DNA of 64,000 nt, taken from an uncultured Hymenobacter sp. (GTDB lineage: Bacteria > Bacteroidota > Bacteroidia > Cytophagales > Hymenobacteraceae). The first letter of the stretch is position 1. Each line of letters starts with the position of its first letter. The position numbers and the translations under genes are program-made. Shown piece after piece: positions 45,529 through 52,851 of this stretch. The notes under the pieces were generated by a model. It was not told the origin of the DNA. It made no database searches and saw only the letters and a list, made by a program, of their open reading frames with translations. Where the stretch lies: positions 62,001 through 126,000 of the forward strand of contig CAJYPK010000041.1 in the NCBI GenBank assembly GCA_913776615.1. Reading direction: 5' to 3'.

Positions 45529-45560
45529 ACCCGAGCGATAGCCTAAGCCCCCGACCTCCC

Positions 45561-47336
45561 ATGAACCTCAAAACCAAAATCACGCTCGGCTTCACGGCGA
45601 TGCTGCTGCTCTTGCTCGGCCTCGGGGGCTATGCCTTCTACACGGTGCAGCGCCTCGACCGCAGCTCGCGCAATATCCTCAAGGATAACTTTTACTCCGT
45701 AGAGCTGGGCCAGCAGATGCAGCGCGCCCTCGACCGCATGGAAACCGACCCCGGCGCGCCCCAGGGCCTGCCGCAGTTTCGGCAGAGCCTCACCCGCGAG
45801 GCCGGCAACATCACGGAGGTGGGCGAGCGGGAGGTGGTAGACAGCCTCACGCAAAACCAGGCGGAGTTTCAGCGTCTGCTCGACGCCGGCACGCCGCCCG
45901 CCGGCCGCGCCGCCACCCTGGCGCTGCTGCGTCAGCAAACCTACCGGATGGTGGCCCTCAACACGGCCGCGCTCACCCGCAAAAATGAGCAGGCCAACCA
46001 CAACGCCGCCCGGGCCAACCAATACCTGGCCCTCATCGTGGGCCTGAGCTTGCTACTGGGGCTGATGTTCGTGCTGAGCGTGCCCGAGGCGGCCGTGGGG
46101 CCGCTGCGCAAGCTCACCAACAGCCTGGAGCACGCTACCGAGCAGGATTTTACGGCTACCATTCCTATCGAAAGCAAGGATGAGTACGGCCGCGTGGCCA
46201 CGGCCTTCAACCGCATGCTGGTGCAGCTGCAAGAGTACCGGGCCTCCACGCTGGCCGAGCTGCTGGCCGAGCGCAACCGCACCGCCAGCATCGTGAGCGG
46301 CCTCGACGAGGGGTTGTTGCTGCTCGATGAAAACCGCCGCATCATCCTGGCCAACCCCGCCGCCTGCGCCCTGCTGAGCTTGCCCGCCGAGGCCCTGCTG
46401 GGCAAGCCCGCCGCCGAGGTCGCCAAAACCAACGACCTGCTGCGCGAAATTCTGCGCCCGCTCGACGTGGAGGCCGCCCGCCGCGACCAGGCCGTGGCCG
46501 ACGCCCCGCTGCTGCGCATCGCGCAGCGCGGTGAGGAAGCCTTCTACCGGCTGGCCATGCAGGAACTGGTTTCCTTCAACGAGGCGCGGCAGAAAAACGA
46601 GTTCGTGGGCCAGATTATCACCCTGCGCAACGTGTCGGACTACAAGAAGCTCGACCAGGTAAAGTCGAATTTCCTGGCCACCGTGTCGCACGAGCTGAAA
46701 ACGCCGCTCAGCAGCATTGGCATCAATACCAAGCTCTTGCAGGATGAGCGCCTGCCCGCCGACGAGCGCCAGCGCATCACGGGCCACATCCGGCAGGAAA
46801 CCCAGCGCCTCCAGCGCATGGTGAGCGAGCTGCTCGACGTGTCGCGCCTCGACGCGGGGGCCGGCATTCAGCTCGACCTGCACCCCACCAGCCTGGCCGA
46901 CGTGGTGCGCTTCGCCACCACTACCGTGGAGCCCCAGCTGCGCGATAAGCAGATTGCCCTCGACCTCCAGCTGCCCGCCGAGCTGCCGCTAGTCCGCGCC
47001 GACGTCGAAAAAGCCACCTGGGTGCTTATCAACTTGCTGGCCAACGCCATCCGCTACGCGCCCAGCGGTGAGCCGCTCACGGTGCGCGCCGCCGTGGCCG
47101 GGGCCTTCGTGCAAGTGAGCGTGCAGGACCGCGGCCCCGGCATCGCGGCCGAAAACCACGACAAGATTTTCCAGCGCTTCGCCCAAATACCCGACAAGAC
47201 CGGCTACCGCGGCGGCTCCGGCCTGGGCCTGAGCATCGCCCGCGAGTTCATCACCACCCAGGGCGGCCGGCTGTGGGTAGAAAGCGAGCTGGGCAGCGGC
47301 AGCACGTTCAGCTTTACCCTACCGATTGCGAAGTAG
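45561..47336 (+). CDS. Membrane-bound sensor histidine kinase (second copy)
   Basis: 591 aa from ATG 45561; a frame back to 45444 merely translates the inverted repeat. Same plan as the kinase at 28645: TM1 at about 6-27, helical periplasmic part, TM2 near 150-172, HAMP, PAS-like region (LDEGLLLLDENRRIILANP), phospho-acceptor His377 (TVSHELKTPL) and HATPase (N box LINLLANAIRYA, G1 DRGPGI, G2 GSGLGLSI). It follows the kinase-less KdpD, so it may supply the missing transmitter half. The cognate regulator is probably one of the NtrC-type proteins. Confidence 0.93.
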   Translation: MNLKTKITLGFTAMLLLLLGLGGYAFYTVQRLDRSSRNILKDNFYSVELGQQMQRALDRMETDPGAPQGLPQFRQSLTREAGNITEVGEREVVDSLTQNQAEFQRLLDAGTPPAGRAATLALLRQQTYRMVALNTAALTRKNEQANHNAARANQYLALIVGLSLLLGLMFVLSVPEAAVGPLRKLTNSLEHATEQDFTATIPIESKDEYGRVATAFNRMLVQLQEYRASTLAELLAERNRTASIVSGLDEGLLLLDENRRIILANPAACALLSLPAEALLGKPAAEVAKTNDLLREILRPLDVEAARRDQAVADAPLLRIAQRGEEAFYRLAMQELVSFNEARQKNEFVGQIITLRNVSDYKKLDQVKSNFLATVSHELKTPLSSIGINTKLLQDERLPADERQRITGHIRQETQRLQRMVSELLDVSRLDAGAGIQLDLHPTSLADVVRFATTTVEPQLRDKQIALDLQLPAELPLVRADVEKATWVLINLLANAIRYAPSGEPLTVRAAVAGAFVQVSVQDRGPGIAAENHDKIFQRFAQIPDKTGYRGGSGLGLSIAREFITTQGGRLWVESELGSGSTFSFTLPIAK

Positions 47337-47398
47337 GGGCGAGGCGCCCACGTTAAGGCAGCGTAAAAGAGAATATCGACTTGAAACCCGCTAATAAC

Positions 47399-48046
47399 AT
47401 GCAGCTTATCTCTCATCCCGATTTTCCCGCCGCTCATTATTACAGCCTGGGCGAACCGGGGCCGGCCATCCAGCACGTGTGGTTTTGCCTGGCGGGCCAC
47501 GACCAACCGGTAGCCGATTTAGCCGCGCAGCTCGTGAACCTGGATACGCCCGAGCGACTGCTCATTCTGCCGCAGGCCCCGGGCGCGGGGCTGGCCCCGG
47601 CGTCCGTTCCTACGTGGTTCGACGAAGCCGATCCGGCCCCCGGGCTGGCTGCTACGCGGGCTTACCTGGCGGGGCTGGCGGCGCCTATCCTGGCGGCGTG
47701 CCCGGCTGGCACGCCCGTCACCGTGCTGGGCTACGGGCAGGGCGCGGTAGCCGCCTGCGCCTGGCTGGCGGGCAACACGGTGGCGTACAGCCGCCTGATT
47801 TTCTACGCGGCCGTGTTTCCGGCGACGGTCAGCCGCGCCGCCCTGTTTGCGGCGCTGCCGCCGCAGCCAGTGGTAGTGGCGGCTACTACCACCGACGTGT
47901 ACACGCCCGAAGCCGAGGGCGTCGGTCTGGTGCAAGACCTGCAAGCGGCCGGGCTCCGCGCCCAGCTCCGCTACGTAGATGAAGGCCCCCTTACGCTGAC
48001 CGCGCTGGGCGCGGGCGGGGAGCCCAGCGGCCTGCGCGCGCACTGA
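47399..48046 (+). CDS. Degenerate alpha/beta hydrolase (phospholipase/carboxylesterase type)
   Basis: 215 aa from ATG 47399. The layout follows the phospholipase/carboxylesterase family: HVWFCLAGHDQPVADLA, LLILPQAPG, a central strand VTVLGYGQGAVAACAWL and VVVAATTTDVYTPEAEG. The nucleophile elbow normally reads GFSQGA; here residue 113 is Gly (GYGQG). The C-terminal GGH segment with the catalytic His is also absent (YVDEGPLTLTAL). It is therefore probably non-catalytic. It lies between the kinase and the antiporter on the same strand. Confidence 0.75.
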   Translation: MQLISHPDFPAAHYYSLGEPGPAIQHVWFCLAGHDQPVADLAAQLVNLDTPERLLILPQAPGAGLAPASVPTWFDEADPAPGLAATRAYLAGLAAPILAACPAGTPVTVLGYGQGAVAACAWLAGNTVAYSRLIFYAAVFPATVSRAALFAALPPQPVVVAATTTDVYTPEAEGVGLVQDLQAAGLRAQLRYVDEGPLTLTALGAGGEPSGLRAH

Positions 48047-48110
48047 CAAACCGGCTGCTCCGTACGAAGCCGCGTAAGTAGGTCAAACTTCGAACCAAGG
48101 CACCTGCTCT

Positions 48111-49700
48111 ATGCACGAAATCGAACTACTGGTAATCCTGCTGGCCGTGACGACGGCGCTGGCGGAGGTGGCCAACCGGCTGCGGGTGCCCTACCCGGTG
48201 CTGCTGGTAGTGGCGGGGCTGGCCCTGAGCCTGTTGCCCGAGCTGCCGCCGGTGGTGCTGGCCCCGAATCTGGTATTTTTCGTGTTTTTGCCGCCGCTGC
48301 TCTACGCCTCGGCCTGGGAGCTGTCGTGGTCGGCGTTTCGGACCGAGGTACGGGCCATTACCTGGCTGGCGGTGGGGGGCGTGCTGTTTTCGCTGGCCGT
48401 GGTAGCCGCCGTGGCCTACTACGCCGTGCCGGGCTTTGGCTGGGGGCCGGCCTTTGTGCTGGCCGCCATCGTGTCGCCCACCGACGCCATCTCGGCCGCG
48501 CTGGCCACCAAAGGGCTGCCGGTGGCGCGGCGGCTACTCGTGGTGCTGGAGGGCGAAAGCCTGGTAAATGACGCCACCGGCCTGATTGCCTACCGCTACG
48601 CGGTAGCGGCCGTGCTCACGGGGCAGTTCGCGCTCGGGCAGGCGGCGGGGGAATTGCTGCTCGTCACGGTGGTCGGTATTGGGGTAGGGGTGGCGGTAGC
48701 GGCCCTGTTCTACGGCGTGCACCGGCTTTCGCGCACCAGTATTGCCATCGACACCAGCCTCAACTTACTCACGCCCTACGCGGCCTACCTGCTGGCCGAG
48801 GCCTGGCATGGCTCGGGGGTACTGGCGGTGGTGGCCGCGGCCCTTTTCGGTAGCTACTACTCGGGACGCATCTTCGCCCACGACCGCCGCCTGCAAGCCA
48901 ACGCGGTGTGGGATACGCTGGAATTTCTACTCAATGGCTTGGTATTTATTCTGATAGGCTTGCAGCTGCCGGCCGTGGTGGCGGGCGTGGCCCCCGGCTT
49001 GCGCTGGCCGCTGGTGGGCTACGGCGTGCTCATCGGCCTGGCGGTGCTCGGTGCCCGGATGCTGTGGATATACCCCAGCGCTTACCTGGCGCGCTGGCTG
49101 GGCGGCCGCCGGGCCGCCGAAGCTCCCACGCTGGCCGAGGCCACGCTGCTGGGCTGGGGCGGGATGCGGGGCGTGCTGTCGCTGGCCGCCGCGCTGGCCT
49201 TGCCGCTGGCGCTGCCGGCGGGCGAAGCCTTTCCGCAGCGCAACCCCACGCTGCTGCTCACTTTCGTGGTTATCCTGGTGTCGTTGCTTGTGCAGGGCCT
49301 CACGCTGCGCCCCCTCATCGGCTGGCTGGGGCTGGAAGCCGACGGGCAGGCCGAGCGGGAGGAGTACGCGCTCCGCATTCGGCTGGCTGCTAGTACGCTG
49401 GCTTACCTGCAAAGCCCCGCCGCAGCCAGCCAGGCCCCGGCCGAGGTGCTGAGCCGCATGCAATCGCGCTACCAGATTCGCCTCGACCGCCTGTACCGCC
49501 GGGCTGCCGAAGGCCCTGCCGCCGTGCCCGAAGTCACCCTCAGCCCGTTTCAGCAGTTGCAGGAAGTACTCATTCACTTCGAGCGGAAGCAGCTGGAGGA
49601 GCTGCGCCGCGAGCCCGGCACCAGCGAGGAGGTGCTGCGCAAGCTCGAAAACGAGCTGGATTTAGAGGAAGGCCGCCTGGCGCTGGATAAGACCTCGTAG
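48111..49700 (+). CDS. CPA1 family Na+/H+ antiporter (NhaP-like)
   Basis: 529 aa. About 12 transmembrane segments, with the family motifs FLPPLLYASAWEL, IVSPTDAISAALATKGLP, LEGESLVNDATGLIAYR and WGGMRGVLSLAAALALP. The ND of VNDATG and the Arg of GMRG are the conserved ion-transport residues. A cytoplasmic tail of about 110 residues follows. It exchanges Na+ (or K+) for H+ and would complement the K+ importers in balancing cations and pH. Its stop codon is 6 nt from that of the converging kdpC. Confidence 0.95.
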   Translation: MHEIELLVILLAVTTALAEVANRLRVPYPVLLVVAGLALSLLPELPPVVLAPNLVFFVFLPPLLYASAWELSWSAFRTEVRAITWLAVGGVLFSLAVVAAVAYYAVPGFGWGPAFVLAAIVSPTDAISAALATKGLPVARRLLVVLEGESLVNDATGLIAYRYAVAAVLTGQFALGQAAGELLLVTVVGIGVGVAVAALFYGVHRLSRTSIAIDTSLNLLTPYAAYLLAEAWHGSGVLAVVAAALFGSYYSGRIFAHDRRLQANAVWDTLEFLLNGLVFILIGLQLPAVVAGVAPGLRWPLVGYGVLIGLAVLGARMLWIYPSAYLARWLGGRRAAEAPTLAEATLLGWGGMRGVLSLAAALALPLALPAGEAFPQRNPTLLLTFVVILVSLLVQGLTLRPLIGWLGLEADGQAEREEYALRIRLAASTLAYLQSPAAASQAPAEVLSRMQSRYQIRLDRLYRRAAEGPAAVPEVTLSPFQQLQEVLIHFERKQLEELRREPGTSEEVLRKLENELDLEEGRLALDKTS

Positions 49701-49706
49701 GCGGGG

Positions 49707-50270
49707 CTACTGCCGGGCCGCGTCCAGGGCCAGGTTGAGGCGCAGCACGCTCACGTGCGCCGGCCCCATGAAGCCCAGCCAGGGCTGCTCGATGTGCTGG
49801 CGCACCAGCTGCTGCACCTGGGCGACGGGCAGGTGCCGCGCCCGCGCCACGCGGGCTGCCTGCACGTAGGCCGCTGCCGGCGACAAGTCGGGGTCGATGC
49901 CCGAGGCCGAGGCTGTCACCAGTTCCACGGGCACCTGGGCTTTGATAATGCCGGGGTTGTGCTGCAAAAACGTGTCGAGGCGGGCGCGGACGGCGGCGTG
50001 GAAATCGGGATTATTCGGCCCCGCGTTCGACGCGCCCGTGGCGGCGGCGTTGTAGTCCACGGCCGACGGCCGCCCCCAGAAGTAGCGCGGCTGGGTAAAT
50101 TTCTGGCCGATGCGCTCGAAGCCCACCACGCGGCCCCCCACTACCACCGGCGAGCCCGCCGTCCGCTGCGGCAGCAGCTGCGCCACGCCCCACAGCAGCC
50201 CCGGAAACCCGAACCCAAACACGAGCAGCAACAGGCCGCTCACGATAATCGGCCGCAAAAAAGATTTCAT
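49707..50270 (-). CDS. kdpC: Second KdpC paralogue
   Basis: 187 aa from ATG 50270. It has an N-terminal helix (LRPIIVSGLLLLVFGFGFPG) and all KdpC motifs: FTQPRYFWGRPSAVDYN, SNAGPNNPDFHAAV, ELVTASASGIDPDLSP and VSVLRLNLALD. By eye it is about half identical to the copy at 40374 and nearer to proteobacterial KdpC in the FWGRPSA motif. It is preceded by kdpA, not kdpB, with a 196-bp gap containing an inverted repeat. Confidence 0.93.
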   Translation of the reverse strand: MKSFLRPIIVSGLLLLVFGFGFPGLLWGVAQLLPQRTAGSPVVVGGRVVGFERIGQKFTQPRYFWGRPSAVDYNAAATGASNAGPNNPDFHAAVRARLDTFLQHNPGIIKAQVPVELVTASASGIDPDLSPAAAYVQAARVARARHLPVAQVQQLVRQHIEQPWLGFMGPAHVSVLRLNLALDAARQ

Positions 50271-50307
50271 CGGAAAAAACCAGAATTTATAAATGAAGCA
50301 ATTAGAG

Positions 50308-50436
50308 CAGTGCTCAGTCGGGTATCGGGGATGTAACACCAAGCTCCAGCTTGGTGATGCGCCGGGATATGCTCGCAGGGTACATCACCAAGCCGGAGCT
50401 TGGTGTTACATCCCCGCCGCCTGATTGAGCACTGCT
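50308..50436. repeat. Nested inverted repeat, family D, at the missing-kdpB site
   Basis: Inner 33-bp arms at 50327-50359 and 50383-50415 (one mismatch, GGGGATGTAACACC...). An outer pair, GCAGTGCTCA... at 50308-50323 with 50421-50436, extends symmetry with two differences over 16 bp. It fills the gap between the second kdpA and kdpC. Confidence 0.85.
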
Positions 50437-50466
50437 TCAATAAGAATTTTACAGGAAGAAGACGGC

Positions 50467-52173
50467 CTACTTACCCTCAAAATATTCGGCCAGCGGCCCC
50501 AGTGTAAGGGCCGGGAAAAAAAGCAGCGCCCCCAGGATGCCAATCACCACCAGCAGCAGCCCGCCAAACGTGAGGCTGTCGAGCCGGATGGCGCCCGCGC
50601 CCGGCTCGGTGTAGGCCTTGGCCTGCAAGCGAGCGGCGATAAACAAGGCTCCCAGCAGCGGCACAAACCGCCCGCTGAGCATGGCCAGGCACGGCACCAG
50701 GTTCCAGAACGGCGTATTGTCGCCCAGCGACTCGTAGCCCGAGCCGTTGCCCGCCGCCGCCGAGATAAACTCGTAGAGCATGGCGCTGAAGCCGTGCGCG
50801 CCGGGGTTGGGCAGCCACTTGAGGGTGGTAGCCGCGCTGGGCGTGCTGGCCCACACCCAGGCCGCCAGCGCCGTGCAGGCCAGCACCACCACGGGCTGGG
50901 CCACGGCCACCAGCGTCGCGGCCTGCATTTCGGGGGCTTCGATTTTCTTGCCCAGCAGCTCGGGCGAGCGGCCCACCATGAGGCTGGCTACGAAGGCTGC
51001 GATTATCAAGTAAATAAAGAAATTGAGGAAGCCCGTGCCCAGCCCGCCGAAGAAGGCATCGATTTGCATGAGCAGCATAAACGGCACGCCCGTCAGCGAG
51101 GTGAAGCTGTCCTGCGCCCCCACCAGGGTGCCGGCCGGGATGGCCATGTTGAGGGCGTTGTAATACGCGGTGTGAAACACGCCGAAGCGGATTTCCTTAC
51201 CTTCGAGGTTGCCCGCCCCGGTGTCGATGCCCAGGGCGCTGAGCGCCGGGTTGCCGTGCAGCTCGGCCAACACGGCCGGCACCAGCAGCAGGAACAGGCC
51301 GGCCGTCATCACCCCAAAAATGAGCAGGGCCAGCCGCCGCCGCTTCAGGTAAAAGCCCATCATGAACACGAAGGCCATCGGCAGCAGCATTACCAGCAGG
51401 TGGTGCAGCACGAAGGCCGCGAAATTGGGCGTCTCGAACGGGTGGGCGCAGTTGGGGCCGAAGAAGCCCCCGCCGTTGGAGCCCAGCTCCTTGATGCTGA
51501 GCATGGCCGCGACCGGGCCGCGGGCCACGGTGCCGGCCACGCCTTCGAGCGAGGTGTAAGCGCCCGCGCCCTCAAACGTCATGGGCACGCCGGTGAGCAG
51601 CAGCCCCACCGAAAAAATAAAGCCCAGCGGCAGCAGCACGAGCAGGCACGAGCGCACCAGGTCTTGGTAGAAATTACCCACGTTGGCAGTTTTTTCGGCC
51701 CGGCCCAGGGCGCGCACCACGGCTACCCCCACGGCCAGGCTGGTGCCGGCGCTCACAAATTGCAGGAAGGTAAACACCGCCATCTGGGCGAAATACGAGG
51801 CCCCGGTTTCGCCCGAGTAGTGCTGGGCGTTGGTGCTGGTGAGAAAGCTGACGGCCGAGTGCAGGGCCTGCGTCAGCTCCATGGCCGGAAGGTGGTCGGG
51901 GTTCCAGAACGGCAGCTGGTGCTGAATCAGCAAAATGCCCAGCCCCCAGAGCAGCCACACCGCGTTGACGGCCAGCAGCGCCCGCACGTACTGACCCAGC
52001 GTCATGGCCCGCGCGGGGTCGAGGCCGGCGAGGCGGTAAAAGCCCCGCTCCAGGGGCGTCAGGAAGTGCAGCCAGGTGCGTTCGCCCGCGTACACGCGGG
52101 CCAGGTAGCGGCCCGTGGGCCAGGCCAGCAGAGCCGCCGCCCCGAAAAGCAGCAGCGCATTCAATACATTCAT
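50467..52173 (-). CDS. kdpA: Second KdpA paralogue
   Basis: 568 aa from ATG 52173 (MNVLNALLLFGAAALL); upstream frame to 52356 lacks family similarity. The filter regions are kept but changed compared with the copy at 35844: VSFLTSTNAQHYSGETG, GSNGGGFFGPNCAHPFETP, IPAGTLVGAQDSF (versus ISCGSVNSMHDSF) and SAAAGNGSGYESLGDNT. Membrane segments are complete. Without a neighbouring kdpB it must either use the KdpB encoded at 37740 or act otherwise. It diverges from the histidine-less kinase at 52852. Confidence 0.93.
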   Translation of the reverse strand: MNVLNALLLFGAAALLAWPTGRYLARVYAGERTWLHFLTPLERGFYRLAGLDPARAMTLGQYVRALLAVNAVWLLWGLGILLIQHQLPFWNPDHLPAMELTQALHSAVSFLTSTNAQHYSGETGASYFAQMAVFTFLQFVSAGTSLAVGVAVVRALGRAEKTANVGNFYQDLVRSCLLVLLPLGFIFSVGLLLTGVPMTFEGAGAYTSLEGVAGTVARGPVAAMLSIKELGSNGGGFFGPNCAHPFETPNFAAFVLHHLLVMLLPMAFVFMMGFYLKRRRLALLIFGVMTAGLFLLLVPAVLAELHGNPALSALGIDTGAGNLEGKEIRFGVFHTAYYNALNMAIPAGTLVGAQDSFTSLTGVPFMLLMQIDAFFGGLGTGFLNFFIYLIIAAFVASLMVGRSPELLGKKIEAPEMQAATLVAVAQPVVVLACTALAAWVWASTPSAATTLKWLPNPGAHGFSAMLYEFISAAAGNGSGYESLGDNTPFWNLVPCLAMLSGRFVPLLGALFIAARLQAKAYTEPGAGAIRLDSLTFGGLLLVVIGILGALLFFPALTLGPLAEYFEGK

Positions 52174-52290
52174 CGTCGCGTAAGCCCGCCCTTTTTTGCC
52201 GGGCACCGGGGGCGGGCGCCCTCGCGGCGACCAACATGGTGCCAACCGGCAGAAACCCATCGGAGAGCCTGCGTGAGGCTTTTTAAGGGG

Positions 52291-52623
52291 GCTTGCCGCT
52301 AGCGTTTTGCTAGCGCGCTCCCGCAAAATGCTAGGGGAGGGGCGCATCGCTAGCAACTGCTACTTAGTGCTGCGTGCGGGAGGTTGATACGGGTTCCGGT
52401 TCTGGGGCAGTACGTTTTTATGCTATCCCGGCGTGGTTACCTCACTCCCGGCCCCCTCTCCCCAAGGAGAGGGGGCCGGGAGTGAGGTACCCACGTTAGG
52501 GTAGTCCAAAAGGTGTGCGCGAACCCAGAACCCGCGTCAATCTCCCGCACGCAGCACTAGCACAAGGTGTACGTCGGCTAGCAAAACGCAGCAAAGCCTA
52601 TCAAAACGCTAGCGCCGCCAAGC
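52291..52623. repeat. 333-bp nested inverted-repeat structure (MITE-like) between kdpA and a kinase gene
   Basis: Three concentric levels. The outer level pairs GCTTGCCGCTAGCGTTTTG near 52291-52309 with its complement near 52602-52623, with a 3-nt gap. The middle level has 31-bp arms at 52365-52395 and 52529-52559 (three mismatches). The inner level is a family E palindrome with perfect 24-bp arms at 52438-52461 and 52466-52489. The CTAGCAAAA[C/T]GC motif occurs in both outer flanks. I see no clear target-site duplication and no gene in 52174-52851. Confidence 0.75.
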
Positions 52624-52702
52624 TCTCGTATTGCATTGCCGAAGCGGTATTTTGAAGACAATTAATTTGTATTCAATGTATTGTAACAAAGGTGGCCTCC
52701 CC

Positions 52703-52717
52703 TGGCACTGCCTTTGT
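52703..52717 (+). promoter_or_regulatory. Sigma-54-like or sigma-A-like promoter of the third kinase
   Basis: TGGCAC-N5-TTGT has a perfect -24 box and one mismatch in the -12 box. The overlapping TGCCTTTG (52709-52716) differs from TAnnTTTG by one base, so either sigma factor is possible. Confidence 0.35.
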
Positions 52718-52851
52718 AATTTCTGGCCCGAGCTATTAGTGAGTAGTCCGGCAGCTCGCCGAACTACGGCTAGCCTCTCGCTGGTCGGTAGCGCGCCAGG
52801 CGAGAGGCATTCTGCCGTGCCAGCGGTGGCTGGCGGCTACAGATTGACTTT

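Noticed and set aside
45444..45560. N-terminal extension of the second kinase
   Set aside because: The added residues translate the family D inverted repeat; the ATG at 45561 gives a normal membrane-helix start like its paralogue.
49707..52173. Frameshifted or hidden kdpB in the second kdp cluster
   Set aside because: The gap is only 196 bp and no P-type ATPase motif is present in any frame there.
50425..52302. 625-codon plus-strand frame over the second kdpA
   Set aside because: Gln/His/Arg-rich antisense translation; the minus strand is a clear KdpA.
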